The notes: generated by a model not told the origin, from the letters alone. A DNA stretch of 64,000 nucleotides from Hyphomonadaceae bacterium (GCA_016791425.1 JAEUMQ010000014.1:1-64000); one strand, 5' to 3'; shown: positions 51,695 to 60,748, counted from the first letter of the stretch. Made by a program: numbers and translations.

Positions 51695-52936
51695 ATGATC
51701 CGGACCCGGCGCATGGCGCTGCTCGCCTGTGCGGCGCTGCTCTTACCCAGTTTGGGCTCGGAGGCCGAGGCGCAGAACAGGCGCCGCCAGGCGCGCCGCG
51801 ATCGGCCGGACGAGCCGCCGCCGCGCGTGCGGCGCCGACGGCGCCTGCTGCGGCGCGGACGCGTGCTGGCCTGGCGCGAGCGGCTTATCGCGCGGCGGCT
51901 CGCCAACCGCGCGCGGTTCGATGTCGGGCGCAACGGCGAGCAGGTGCTGCGCTCGGAAATCCTTGCGATAAATCCAAGCGAGCCCGCGCTCGCGCAGGCG
52001 ATCGCGCAGGGCTTCACGCAGCTGCGCGCGAGCGGCGGCGACGCGCTCGGCGTTCGCATCGTCGTGCTGCGCAGCCCGGAGGGCATGGGCACGCTCGCGG
52101 CCCTGGATATGCTCTCCCAAGCGGACCCGCACGGGGTCTACGAGCTCAATCACGTGTTCGATCCCTCGCAAGGCGAGAGCAGCGGAGATGCAATCGCGTC
52201 GCAACCGCCCGCGCATGACGGCGCGGGCCTCAAGATCGGCATGATCGATGCGGGCCTCGATCGCACGCATCCGGCGCTGGCGAGCGCGCGGATCGAGGCG
52301 CGCGGCTTCGTCGGCGCGGCGGCGCCAAGCCCGCACGGGACGGCGGTGGCGTCGCTGCTGGTGGGCGAAGACGACGATTTCAGCGGCTGCGCGCCGGGGG
52401 CTGCTCTCTTCGCCGCCGACGTGTTCGGCGACAGCGCTGAGGGCGGGTCGGCCGAGGCGATCGCCAATGCGCTCGCATGGATGGCCGAGCAGGGCGTCGG
52501 CGTGGTGAACATCAGCCTGGTGGGACCGCCGAACCGCGCGCTCGATGCGGTGTGCCGCGCAATGGTCGCGCGCGGGCTGATCATCGTCGCGGCGGTCGGC
52601 AACGAAGGGCCGACAAGCCCGGTGGGTTTTCCGGCCGCCTGCCCGGGCGTGGTGGCGGTGACGGCGGTCGATGCCGACAACCGAATCTATCTGAGCGCCA
52701 ATCGCGGGCCGCAGGTGGCGTTCGCTGCGCTTGGCGTCAATGTCGAAGCTGCGGTCGATGAAGGCGCCTACGAGGAGCTGTCCGGCACCTCGTTCGCGGC
52801 GCCGATCGTGGCTGCGCTGCTCGCGCGCCGCGCGCCTGCGAATGCGACGCAGGCTGTGGCGCAGCTTTCGCGCGCCGCGCTCGACCTCGGCGCGCCGGGG
52901 CGCGACGTCGTCTACGGCTACGGGCTCGTGCGCTGA
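51695..52936 (+). CDS. Secreted subtilisin-like (S8) serine protease
   Basis: A 413-residue protein with a signal peptide (MALLACAALLLPSLGSEAEAQ), a basic Arg-rich pro-region (residues about 35-80) and an S8 domain with Asp185 (MIDAGLD), His214 (SPHGTAVASLL) and Ser366 (SGTSFAAP). It starts at ATG 51695 after GGGAGGGAAC. It is divergent from the ECF sigma gene and next to two secreted proteins. Confidence 0.9.
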   Translation: MIRTRRMALLACAALLLPSLGSEAEAQNRRRQARRDRPDEPPPRVRRRRRLLRRGRVLAWRERLIARRLANRARFDVGRNGEQVLRSEILAINPSEPALAQAIAQGFTQLRASGGDALGVRIVVLRSPEGMGTLAALDMLSQADPHGVYELNHVFDPSQGESSGDAIASQPPAHDGAGLKIGMIDAGLDRTHPALASARIEARGFVGAAAPSPHGTAVASLLVGEDDDFSGCAPGAALFAADVFGDSAEGGSAEAIANALAWMAEQGVGVVNISLVGPPNRALDAVCRAMVARGLIIVAAVGNEGPTSPVGFPAACPGVVAVTAVDADNRIYLSANRGPQVAFAALGVNVEAAVDEGAYEELSGTSFAAPIVAALLARRAPANATQAVAQLSRAALDLGAPGRDVVYGYGLVR

Positions 52937-52995
52937 CGCTTTCGTGCGGATGGATCGGAGGCGCATATCCGTTGTGTGGGCAAGGAGGACCGCCG

Positions 52996-53352
52996 ATGAA
53001 AGTCTCCAGATTGCTCTCAGTCGCCGCGCTGACGGTGATGCTCGCGATATCGAGCGCGGAAGCGCGCCCGCACAACAATCCGCCCGGGCCGCGCGGCGGT
53101 CCAGGCACGAACTGGCACAATCCGCCAGGCCCGCGCGGCGGCCCAGGCGCATCGCCATTCTATCGCGGTTGGCACTATCGCGCCTGGCACGGACGCAATT
53201 GGTATTGGAACCCGCACGCGCGCTGCTGGCTCCTGCCCGATCACGACGACAATCCGCCAGGACCGGCGGGCGGCCCCGGCACGAACTGGGAAAATCCGCC
53301 GGGCCCGGCCGGCGGCGCCGGCGCATCGCCCGACCGCAACCGCTGCCGCTGA
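52996..53352 (+). CDS. Secreted protein with NPPGPxGGPG repeats
   Basis: A 118-residue protein: signal peptide (MKVSRLLSVAALTVMLAISS), then four copies of NPPGP(R/A)GG(P/A)G: two before and two after a central aromatic/His block (FYRGWHYRAWHGRNWYWNPH). The outer copies alternate TNW(H/E) and ASP. AAGGAGG precedes the ATG. The composition is collagen-like in Pro/Gly but the repeat is ten residues, so no triple helix is implied. Unknown family. Confidence 0.7.
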   Translation: MKVSRLLSVAALTVMLAISSAEARPHNNPPGPRGGPGTNWHNPPGPRGGPGASPFYRGWHYRAWHGRNWYWNPHARCWLLPDHDDNPPGPAGGPGTNWENPPGPAGGAGASPDRNRCR

Positions 53353-53377
53353 GTTCGTTCCAGCAAGGGAGGCTTAG

Positions 53378-53764
53378 ATGAACCTGAAAATGCTCTGCGC
53401 CGCGACGTCGCTCATCGCGCTCACCCTGACGGCGACGCCCGCGGTCGCGTGGGATCTTCTCGCCACGCGCAACGTGGCGGACCGGGTCGATCGCGACAGC
53501 ATCGCGCTTGAAGGCAATCGCCGGTTCGAACGCATCCGCTTATGCGTCTACGAGCGGCCGGTGCATTTCATCGACGTCAAGGTGCGCTTCGCAAACGGCT
53601 CGGTGCAGGACGCGCCGGTGCGGGCGCGGATCCGGCCGGGCCAGTGCACGCGCGCTCTCGATCTCGTCGGCGATGACCGCAACATCGCATCGGTCGATCT
53701 GGTGTATGAAGCGAACACGCCGCGCCGCGGCGTCGGCGCCACGGTGCGCCTGTTCGGCGAGTGA
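53378..53764 (+). CDS. Secreted protein of unknown function
   Basis: A 128-residue protein, signal peptide cut near TPAVAWD, then beta-rich sequence (RIRLCVYERPVHFIDVKVRF, RSVDLVYE-like SVDLVYEAN). AAGGGAGG lies before the ATG. Follows the repeat protein by 25 bases, probably co-transcribed. No family recognised. Confidence 0.65.
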   Translation: MNLKMLCAATSLIALTLTATPAVAWDLLATRNVADRVDRDSIALEGNRRFERIRLCVYERPVHFIDVKVRFANGSVQDAPVRARIRPGQCTRALDLVGDDRNIASVDLVYEANTPRRGVGATVRLFGE

Positions 53765-53801
53765 CCGGCGTGGGCGGCGGAGCAGCGCCGCCGCACGCGA
53801 C

Positions 53802-53854
53802 TAGACCCGATCCCATTTTGATCAACTCAAATCAAAACGGGTGAATCGGGTCTA
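53802..53854. repeat. Palindromic repeat 1 (nested hairpin)
   Basis: TAGACCCGAT ... ATCGGGTCTA forms a ten-base outer stem; inside, TTTTGAT/ATCAAAA pairs again. Such nested palindromes built on these words are widespread intergenic repeats in alphaproteobacteria. Confidence 0.75.
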
Positions 53855-53865
53855 CACTCTAAATT

Positions 53866-53915
53866 TAGACCGCTCTTGTCCGAAAACCGCGTAACACTTT
53901 TCGGGAAACGGTCTA
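53866..53915. repeat. Palindromic repeat 2, supplying the DUF445 stop
   Basis: TAGACCG ... CGGTCTA brackets an inner CCGAAAA/TTTTCGG stem. It is a second, unlike palindrome 11 bases after the first; its last bases form the stop codon of the DUF445 gene on -. It looks like the alphaproteobacterial palindrome with GAAAAGTGTTACGCGGTTTTCGG. Confidence 0.7.
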
Positions 53916-55166
53916 GGTCAACATCACCGTGACCTGGTGGATCGAGAGCCCGATCAGGCCGCCGATCAGCGTGCCGTTGATGCGGATGTATTGCAGGTCC
54001 GGGCCAACATTCTGCTCCAGCTTTTCCACCACCGTCTTGGCGTCCCAGGACTTGATGGTTTCGGAAATGAGCGAAGCGACGTCGCGGCCGTGGCGGCCGG
54101 CGACATCGGCCAGAAGCGCGCGCAGGCGCCGATTGATCGAGGTCTGCACTTCGGCGTCCGCCTTCAACGCTTCGCCGAAGCGCGCGATGGCGTCGGCGAG
54201 CGCCACGCGCGCGGCGGAGTCCGGCGCGGCCGCCCCAGCGCGGACGGCGCCCTTCACGCCATGCCACATGTCTGTGAAATATGCCCCCACCGCGGGGTGC
54301 GCGAGAATGTCGGCGACGATGCGCTCGATCTGCGCGCGCAGGCGCGGAGAATGCTCCAACTCATCGGCGAAGCGCTGCAGCAGCTCGGTGACGCGATGGC
54401 GCGCGGGATGCTCCGGATCGCGGGCGATCTCCTTCAGCGTACTCTCGATCGCGGCGATGAGGGCGTCGGAAGCGCGCGCGTCGAGCGAGATCAAGCGCCA
54501 CACCCAGCCGGTCTTGGCGCGCACCTGCTTGCGGATGGCGGGCTCGTGCTCCTCCAAAGCGCGGAAACCTTCGACCAGCGCCGCGTCGAGCACCGGCTGA
54601 TGGCGGCCGTGGTCGGTTAGGAGACGCAGGCCCCTGCCAACGCTCGCGGAAAGGCGCTCGTCGCGGCTGAACTCGGCGATCTGCCGGCGCATGAAATCGG
54701 CGACGGCCGCGTCGTCCAAGAGATCGGCGATCGATGGGAGCGCGTCCATGATCCCGTCGGCGATCTTGCGCGCCGCGGCGGGATCGGCGATCTGGCGCGC
54801 GAGCCCGCCGGCGAGATCCTGATCCTTCAGGCGATCGCGCACGATGTCGGGGGCGAGAAAGTTCACGGTGACGAACTCGCCGAGCGCATCGGCGATGCGG
54901 CCCTTGCTGCGCGGGATGACCGCCGTGTGCGGAATGGGCAGCCCGACCGGGCGGCGGAAGATCGCGGTGACGGCGAACCAATCGGCGAGGCCGCCGACCA
55001 TCGCGGCCTCGGCGAAGGCGCGCACATAGCCCCAAACCGGGCCGCGATCATGATTGAGCACGGCGACCAGATAGACGACCACCATCGCCACGAGCAGCGC
55101 GCCGGCCATCGCGCGCATCGCCGGCAGAGAGGCGGCGCGATTTTGCGCCGCGTTGGGGGACGGCAT
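53913..55166 (-). CDS. DUF445 membrane protein
   Basis: A 417-residue DUF445 protein: a membrane start (AGALLVAMVVVYLVAVLNHD), the conserved ADWFAVTAIFRRPVGLPIPH-TAVIPRSKGRIADALGEFV block, and long helices after. Function unknown. Its stop overlaps the second palindromic repeat. It starts on the stop of the upstream helical gene (TGATG). Confidence 0.87.
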   Translation of the reverse strand: MPSPNAAQNRAASLPAMRAMAGALLVAMVVVYLVAVLNHDRGPVWGYVRAFAEAAMVGGLADWFAVTAIFRRPVGLPIPHTAVIPRSKGRIADALGEFVTVNFLAPDIVRDRLKDQDLAGGLARQIADPAAARKIADGIMDALPSIADLLDDAAVADFMRRQIAEFSRDERLSASVGRGLRLLTDHGRHQPVLDAALVEGFRALEEHEPAIRKQVRAKTGWVWRLISLDARASDALIAAIESTLKEIARDPEHPARHRVTELLQRFADELEHSPRLRAQIERIVADILAHPAVGAYFTDMWHGVKGAVRAGAAAPDSAARVALADAIARFGEALKADAEVQTSINRRLRALLADVAGRHGRDVASLISETIKSWDAKTVVEKLEQNVGPDLQYIRINGTLIGGLIGLSIHQVTVMLT

Positions 55167-55579
55167 CAGCTTGAAGGCGGCGCCTCGGTGCGGTTCGCCA
55201 CGGCCGTCTCGCGACGCAGATTCTCCGCGCCCTTCTTCAAGGCGGCGGCGGCCGTCTCGGCGCCCTTGGCGGCATTCTCGGCCAGGAACACGGCGGCATG
55301 ACGCAGCGCGACCTGCGCCTCCAGGCCGAATTCCTTCAGCTTCTCCTGCGCAGCGCCGGCGCCTTCGGGCAGCTCGGCACGGACCTTCTCGGCCATGCGC
55401 GCGGCCTCGGCCTTGAAGGCGCGCAATTGCTCGGAGGCCTCGTCGATATGCTTCTTGGCCTCGTCCTCGACCCGGCCGGCGCCGGAGGCCAAACTATCCT
55501 TGGCCTTGGCGAGGCGATCCTCTACGCCCAGAAGCGTGGTCTTCAGCCCTTCGCAGAAATCGATGATCGCCTGGCTCAT
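55166..55579 (-). CDS. Phasin-like amphipathic helical protein
   Basis: A 137-residue, almost wholly helical Ala/Glu/Lys-rich protein (LGVEDRLAKAKDSLASGAGR, AEKVRAELPEGAGAAQEKLK, AENAAKGAETAAAALKKGAE). Composition is like phasin or apolipoprotein-like proteins; no family can be assigned. ATG at 55579 is chosen (MSQAIIDFCEGL). Coupled to the DUF445 gene by a one-base overlap. Confidence 0.6.
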   Translation of the reverse strand: MSQAIIDFCEGLKTTLLGVEDRLAKAKDSLASGAGRVEDEAKKHIDEASEQLRAFKAEAARMAEKVRAELPEGAGAAQEKLKEFGLEAQVALRHAAVFLAENAAKGAETAAAALKKGAENLRRETAVANRTEAPPSS

Positions 55580-55687
55580 GGCGGCGCTCCTTCCCATCAC
55601 GGTAACCCTCGATAAGGGAGCGCGGTTGCGTCGGATCAAGGTTTCGGCCCGCGCCAATCCAAGGCAGAATGCAGGAAGAGGAATTCC

Positions 55688-56182
55688 ATGGAAGCGCCGC
55701 TCGATCTGCCTGCGGACAAGAAGGAGCGCTATGGCGCGCTGAGGAAGGAGATCGCCGCGGTGATCGCAGGCGAGCCCTCGCGCACGGCGCGGTATGCGAC
55801 GGCCGCGTCGCTGCTCGCGCACGCGTTTCCGGAAACGTATTTCTGGACCGGCTTCTATCTGGTCGATCCCGACAAACCCGAAGAGCTCGTCGTGGGGCCC
55901 TACCAAGGCACGCTCGGGTGCCTGCGGATCGCGTTCGGGCGCGGCGTGTGCGGCGCCGCCGCTGCGGGGAAACGCACGATCCTGGTGGAGGACGTGCACG
56001 CGTTTCCCGATCACATCGCGTGCGATTCACGCTCCAATTCGGAGATCGTGGTTCCCGTGTTCGATACATCCGGCGCGCTGGCGGCCGTGCTCGATGTGGA
56101 TTCCACGCACTTCGCCGCCTTCGACGCCATCGACCAGGCCGGCCTTGAGGCCATCTGCGCGGACCTGCTCACGCTCGACTAG
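55688..56182 (+). CDS. Free methionine-(R)-sulfoxide reductase (GAF-domain)
   Basis: A 164-residue GAF-domain enzyme. The family Cys set is visible: GTLGCLRIAFGRGVCGAAA and HIACDSRSNSEIVVPVF. It reduces free methionine-R-sulfoxide and guards against oxidation. GAGG lies just ahead of the ATG at 55688. Confidence 0.9.
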   Translation: MEAPLDLPADKKERYGALRKEIAAVIAGEPSRTARYATAASLLAHAFPETYFWTGFYLVDPDKPEELVVGPYQGTLGCLRIAFGRGVCGAAAAGKRTILVEDVHAFPDHIACDSRSNSEIVVPVFDTSGALAAVLDVDSTHFAAFDAIDQAGLEAICADLLTLD

Positions 56183-56399
56183 CGAGCCGCCGGCGCCAGC
56201 GCCACAGCGCAACGCCGGCCCAGATCAGCTCCACCAAGCCGAACGGCCATGCGCCCTGCAGAAAGCCGTATGCGGAAGCGAGCACGCACGCTGCGGCGAA
56301 CGCGAGCACGAACCAGTGCGAGCGCGCTTCGAGCGCGTACGTCACGAGCATGAGCGACACCGAGGCCAGCCCGAACAATGTCAGCGCATCGATGCTCAT
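56169..56399 (-). CDS. Small membrane protein
   Basis: A 76-residue protein with two or three membrane helices (LFGLASVSLMLVTYALEARS, LAFAAACVLASAYGFLQ) and basic tail WRWRRRLASRA. Converges on the fRMsr gene with a 14-base overlap. ATG at 56399 (MSIDALTLFG). No family recognised. Confidence 0.6.
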   Translation of the reverse strand: MSIDALTLFGLASVSLMLVTYALEARSHWFVLAFAAACVLASAYGFLQGAWPFGLVELIWAGVALWRWRRRLASRA

Positions 56400-56420
56400 C
56401 AAGCGGGCGTCACTGGGCGT

Positions 56421-56462
56421 CACTCACTGGGCGCCACTCATTGGGCGCCACTCATTGGGCGC
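56421..56462. repeat. Three 14-base tandem repeats
   Basis: CACTCACTGGGCGC, CACTCATTGGGCGC, CACTCATTGGGCGC run head to tail at 56421-56462, preceded by a partial CACTGGGCGT. They straddle the stop codon of the S9 peptidase gene, with the last copy coding its final residues. Confidence 0.85.
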
Positions 56463-58647
56463 CAGGGTCCTGCTCGGGACGCTCCTCCGCGGCGGGCGGC
56501 GGCGCGGTGGGGATCGGCAGGTCGGGATTGTTGAGGAATTCCTCAAGCAATTGCGCCGGCGCGGGCGCCGCCTTCTGCTCGGCGGCCGCGGGCTGGCGCG
56601 GCGCGGCCGGCGGGGGCGCGACCTGCGTCAGCCCGACGATGCGATCGCCGCCGGCCATCGTGCGCACGCCGGCGCCGACGAAGTCGCGGCCGAAGGGCTG
56701 CGCGAAACCGCCGAGGCATTGGCCGAGGAAGGCTTCAGCGGCCGCGAAGAACGCCACGCGATTGGCGGCCTTCGCAAAGACGGCGTCCTCGCTGGGATAG
56801 ACCAGGTAGATCACCGGCACGCGGCGCGCGCGCAGCGAAGCGACGACGGCGTCAAGCTCGGCGCGCGGGGCGCGCGCGTCGCGGCCGCCCTGCGCGATGA
56901 GCAGCGGCGCGCGGATCGCGCCCGCACGGAAGATCGGCGAGCGCTCGCGCATCATCGCCTGGTCCTGCGCGTCGCGCGGGTCGCCGATGCGCTTGTAGAG
57001 CTCGGCGCGGCGGCTGGCGGGATCGATCGGCATCGCCTGCACGGCCGTCTGCAGATTGGCGAAGCCCGACACGCTCACGCCGCATGCGAACACGTCCGGC
57101 GCCGAGGCCAGGCCCGCGATGGCGCCGAAGCCGCCGAGCGATCGGCCGAAGATCGCGACACGCTCGGCCTGCGCAATGCGCTGCGACACCGCCCAGCGCA
57201 CGGCGTCGATCAGGTCGTCCTGCATGCGGCCGCCCCATTCGCGATTGCCGGCGTTGAGGAAGGCCTTGCCGAAGCCGGTGGAGCCGCGAAAGTTCACCGA
57301 AAGCGCCGCGTAGCCGCGATCGGCGAGCCATTGATGCTCGGCGCTGAAGGTGTAGGCGTCGCGCGTCCAGGGCCCGTCATGGACGACGAGCGCCAGCGGC
57401 AGCGGCGCATCGGGACGTCCGTCGCGATCCTGGTCGGCGCCGGGCGGCAGCGTGAGGTAGGAGACGAGCGTAAGCCCGTCGCGCGCCTCGATCTCCACCG
57501 GCGTCATCTGCGCGAGCCGGCGGCCTTCAAGCGCGGGACGATTGCGGAAGAGCATCGTCATCTTCGGCGCCTGGGGATTGGAGCGATCATAGAGCCAGGT
57601 GCGCGCCGGCGTTACCGGGCCCTCCTCCTCCACGATCCAGCGCTTGTCGTCGCGGGTGCGGGAGAGCACGCGCGGTTCGCCCTCGAGCTGGGCGTCGAGA
57701 TAGGCAAGATCGGCCTGCGCGGCGGGGGCGAGGCCGCGCCATTCGCGGCGCAGATACTCGGCGGCGTAGGCCTGCGGGGCGCGCGTCGCGGGATCAAGCC
57801 ATACATCGACGACGTCGGCGCGCTGGCTTTCGCCGAGGACGGTCTTGTCGCCGCTCGCGGCGTCGACGCGCACCAGCGCCGCGCGATCGCGGTCGGTGGA
57901 ATCGAGCATCAGGAACGTGCGTCCGCCCTGCTCGAAGGAGATGAAGCGGCTGGAGGCGACGCCCTCGAACGGGATCGGGAAAAGGAGCGACCAGCGGCCG
58001 TTCGGCGCCCGCGACCACATCTCGGCGCCGCCGTCGTCGGTGGGCTTGAGCGCAAGACGCGGGGCATTGGCGAGGTCAACGTAATAGGAGGAGAAGCGCT
58101 GCTCGTTGCGTTCGAGCTGGGTGCGCTCGCCGGAGACGACGTCGATGCGGAAGAGCTCGGGGCGGTCGCGCTCGACGAGCGCGGCGATGACGATCGAGGG
58201 CTCGGCCTCGTTGACCGCGACGATGCGCGCGCGCACGCCCGGGACGGGCGTAAGGTCGCGCACGTCGCCGGTCGCGACATCGACAGCGAACAAATGCTCT
58301 CCGCCCTGGGCTTCGGGCTCGGTGAAGAGGATGTGGCGGCCAGTCTCGGCCCAGGTGAACGAGCTCACGCCGAGGCCGGTCTGCAGCGTCACCGGGCGCG
58401 CCTGGTTGAGGGCGCGGGTCGGCGTCACCCAGACGTTCGTCACGCCGTTGGCGGGGGCCAGAAAGGCGATGAGATCGCCCTGGGGGTTGATGCGCCCGTT
58501 GGCGCGCGCTGGATCGCCGAACAGGTCCGCGCGGGGGATGAGCCGGGCGACCTCGGGCGGGGGCGCGTCGGTGCGAGCGCGCTCCTGGCACGCCGCAGCG
58601 GCCAGCAAAAGCGCGAGCGCACATATCGCGCCGGCCGTTCGCCTCAT
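56452..58647 (-). CDS. S9 prolyl-oligopeptidase-family lipoprotein lacking the catalytic His
   Basis: A 731-residue protein: lipobox AAAC near residue 20, beta-propeller domain, then alpha/beta-hydrolase domain with nucleophile Ser503 (FGRSLGGFGA) and an Asp in QGGRDARAP. Where S9 enzymes have a DEGHGF His, this protein reads YPSEDAVFAKAANR, with no histidine. ATG at 58647 (MRRTAGAIC) is chosen. It may be inactive or use an altered site. The C terminus is Pro/Ala-rich. Confidence 0.88.
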   Translation of the reverse strand: MRRTAGAICALALLLAAAACQERARTDAPPPEVARLIPRADLFGDPARANGRINPQGDLIAFLAPANGVTNVWVTPTRALNQARPVTLQTGLGVSSFTWAETGRHILFTEPEAQGGEHLFAVDVATGDVRDLTPVPGVRARIVAVNEAEPSIVIAALVERDRPELFRIDVVSGERTQLERNEQRFSSYYVDLANAPRLALKPTDDGGAEMWSRAPNGRWSLLFPIPFEGVASSRFISFEQGGRTFLMLDSTDRDRAALVRVDAASGDKTVLGESQRADVVDVWLDPATRAPQAYAAEYLRREWRGLAPAAQADLAYLDAQLEGEPRVLSRTRDDKRWIVEEEGPVTPARTWLYDRSNPQAPKMTMLFRNRPALEGRRLAQMTPVEIEARDGLTLVSYLTLPPGADQDRDGRPDAPLPLALVVHDGPWTRDAYTFSAEHQWLADRGYAALSVNFRGSTGFGKAFLNAGNREWGGRMQDDLIDAVRWAVSQRIAQAERVAIFGRSLGGFGAIAGLASAPDVFACGVSVSGFANLQTAVQAMPIDPASRRAELYKRIGDPRDAQDQAMMRERSPIFRAGAIRAPLLIAQGGRDARAPRAELDAVVASLRARRVPVIYLVYPSEDAVFAKAANRVAFFAAAEAFLGQCLGGFAQPFGRDFVGAGVRTMAGGDRIVGLTQVAPPPAAPRQPAAAEQKAAPAPAQLLEEFLNNPDLPIPTAPPPAAEERPEQDPGAQ

Positions 58648-58738
58648 CGCCTCAACGCTCCCCAAGCCTCACACGTTACTAAAATGTCAGCCGCCGGCAA
58701 ATGTGTGGCTCAGGGAACGCCCATTTGGGGCGTCGGCA

Positions 58739-58757
58739 AGGCAGGGCTGCCTGTTTT
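58739..58757 (+). terminator. Hairpin with T tract upstream of carA
   Basis: AGGCAG-GG-CTGCCT followed by GTTTT in the leader region between the divergent S9 and carA genes; a second stem (ACGCCC ... GGGCGT) lies just upstream. It could attenuate carA, but the stem is short and the evidence is modest. Confidence 0.35.
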
Positions 58758-58907
58758 GGGGTAAGCGCTGCTGTAACCATGGCGCGCGGCGCCGGCCGGA
58801 AAACGGGCCGCCCGATGGGCCTGCCCCCGCCCAGGCGAGGCATGCGCCATGCGCGAGCGCAGCAGGCATTTTTGACAGAGCCCCCGACGCTGCCTAAGTC
58901 CGGGCGC

Positions 58908-60074
58908 ATGGCCGCAAGTTCAAAGCAAGCAACCGGGGCGCTCGTTCTCGCCGACGGCAGCGTCTTCCTGGGCGAAGGTCTGGGCGCGGTCGGCAAGGCG
59001 GTCGGCGAAGTGTGCTTCAACACCGCGATGACCGGCTACCAGGAGATCCTCACCGATCCCTCCTACGCCGCGCAGATCGTCGCCTTCACCTTCCCGCATG
59101 TCGGCAATGTGGGCGCCAATGTCGAGGACGTGGAGGCCAGCTCGCCGGCCGCCGCCTCGGCCGCGCGCGGCGCGGTGTTCCGCACGCGCCCGACGCTCCC
59201 ATCGAACTGGCGCTCGCAAGACGCGTTCGAGAGCTGGCTCGCCAAGCGCGGTCTCGTGGCGCTTTGCGGGATCGACACGCGCGCGCTCACCAAGCGCATC
59301 CGCGAGCGCGGGCTCGCCAACGCGGTCATCGCGCATGATCCCGGCGGCAAGCTCGACATCGCGGCGCTGCACAAGGAGGCGGCCGCGTGGAGCGGCCTTG
59401 AAGGCCTCGACCTCGCGAAGGACGTCAGCTGCACGCAATCCTATGTCGTGAGCGAGAGCCGCTGGAACTGGCCGGGCGGCGTGGAGCAGATCACGCATCC
59501 GCGCTTTCATGTCGTCGTCATGGATTATGGGGTGAAGCGGAACATCCTGCGCGCGCTCGGCGATGTCGGCGCGAAAGTCACCGTGCTGCCGGCGAACGCG
59601 ACCGCCGAAGACGCGATGAAGCACAAGCCGGACGGCGTGCTCTTGTCCAACGGCCCCGGCGATCCGGCGGCGACGGGCGAATACGCGGCGCCCGAAATCC
59701 GCAAGCTGGTGGAGAGCGGCGTGCCGGTGATGGGCGTGTGCCTGGGGCACCAGATGCTCGGCCTCGCGCTCGGCGGCAAGACCAAGAAGATGGCGCAGGG
59801 CCATCACGGCGCGAACCATCCGGTGAAGGACCTCGCGACCGGCAAGGTCGAGATCGTGTCGATGAATCACGGGTTCGCGGTCGATCGCGATACGTTGCCG
59901 AAGGGCGTGAAGGAGACGCACGTGTCGCTGTTCGACGGCTCCAATTGCGGCATCGAGCTGGACGGCAAGCCGGTGTTCTCGGTGCAGTACCACCCGGAGG
60001 CTTCGCCCGGGCCGCAGGACAGCCACTACCTCTTCGAGCGCTTCGCCGCCGAAATGGAGAAGCGGCGCGCCTAG
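58908..60074 (+). CDS. carA: Carbamoyl-phosphate synthase small subunit
   Basis: A 388-residue glutamine amidotransferase subunit. It has the CarA N domain ([32 protein letters not shown]) and the class-I amidotransferase domain with Cys278 (GVCLGHQML), the His-Glu pair in [11 protein letters not shown], and LLSNGPGDP. It supplies ammonia to carbamoyl phosphate for arginine and pyrimidines. ATG at 58908 ([10 protein letters not shown]) fits; the longer frame upstream is not CarA-like. carB is not in the window. Confidence 0.95.
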   Translation: MAASSKQATGALVLADGSVFLGEGLGAVGKAVGEVCFNTAMTGYQEILTDPSYAAQIVAFTFPHVGNVGANVEDVEASSPAAASAARGAVFRTRPTLPSNWRSQDAFESWLAKRGLVALCGIDTRALTKRIRERGLANAVIAHDPGGKLDIAALHKEAAAWSGLEGLDLAKDVSCTQSYVVSESRWNWPGGVEQITHPRFHVVVMDYGVKRNILRALGDVGAKVTVLPANATAEDAMKHKPDGVLLSNGPGDPAATGEYAAPEIRKLVESGVPVMGVCLGHQMLGLALGGKTKKMAQGHHGANHPVKDLATGKVEIVSMNHGFAVDRDTLPKGVKETHVSLFDGSNCGIELDGKPVFSVQYHPEASPGPQDSHYLFERFAAEMEKRRA

Positions 60075-60115
60075 AAGTGCGCTAGCGTACGCTCCGCCAG
60101 ACTGGGGAGGCGGAC

Positions 60116-60505
60116 GTGGAGATCATCACAGCAAACATCCAGTGGATCATGCTCGCATCGGGCGTGCTGACGCTGACGATGCTGCAGCCCGTGTTCGCGC
60201 CGCGCAGCGCGATCAAGGCCTTCTTCGGAGAAGAGATTTCCGGGCCGGCGGCCGCGCTCGTGGTGCGGAATTGGGGCTTTCTCATCGTCGTCAGCGCCGC
60301 GTTCCTCATCTATGCGGCCTTCCATGCCGATCTGCGCGTTCCCGCGCTCATCGTGTCCGGGGCGGGGAAGCTCTGCTTCGTGGGGCTCGTGTTCGCCAAT
60401 GGCGGGCGCTATGCAAAGAACCAGGTCTTCATCGCCGCGATCATCGATGCGGTCTGGATCCTCCTCTTCGCGCTCTATCTGGTCGCGGAACTCGGCGCCG
60501 CCTGA
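60116..60505 (+). CDS. Small membrane protein
   Basis: A 129-residue protein with about four helices (MLASGVLTLTMLQPVFAPRS, GFLIVVSAAFLIYAAFHADL, AAIIDAVWILLFALYLVAEL). GTG start after GGGGAGGCGGAC. Function unknown. Confidence 0.65.
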   Translation: MEIITANIQWIMLASGVLTLTMLQPVFAPRSAIKAFFGEEISGPAAALVVRNWGFLIVVSAAFLIYAAFHADLRVPALIVSGAGKLCFVGLVFANGGRYAKNQVFIAAIIDAVWILLFALYLVAELGAA

Positions 60506-60529
60506 GCCGTTCTCCGGGCGGAGGCGATC

Positions 60530-60748
60530 ATGTCTGACTCAAGCGCAAATCCGTGGCTGGCGTTTCTCGTCGGCGCCCTCTTCGTGGTCGGCGTGATGGC
60601 GCTCGGCCTCTTCGGGATGAACGCGCGCGATCAGCAGACGGCGTCGCTCGACCGGCCGCAGATCGAAGCGCCGCGGCTGCCGATCGCGCCGCCCGACATA
60701 AAGCCGCCGTCGCTGGCGCCGCCGAGCGATCTTCCGACGCCGGGCTAA
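60530..60748 (+). CDS. Small membrane protein with proline-rich tail
   Basis: A 72-residue protein: a helix (AFLVGALFVVGVMALGLFGM) and a Pro-rich tail (PRLPIAPPDIKPPSLAPPSD). GGAGGCGATC precedes the ATG. It is 24 bases after the preceding gene, probably in one transcript. Confidence 0.6.
   Translation: MSDSSANPWLAFLVGALFVVGVMALGLFGMNARDQQTASLDRPQIEAPRLPIAPPDIKPPSLAPPSDLPTPG

Noticed and set aside
52000-53326. Long - strand frame across the subtilase
   Set aside because: Arg/His-rich, no domain; the subtilase on + has its complete triad.
58739-58757. carA riboswitch or arginine/pyrimidine attenuator
   Set aside because: Two short hairpins are present, but no leader peptide or known aptamer pattern can be shown.
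56350-58764. Long + strand open frame opposite the S9 peptidase
   Set aside because: Its Arg-rich, low-complexity sequence is what antisense of a high-GC gene gives; the - strand has a full domain protein.
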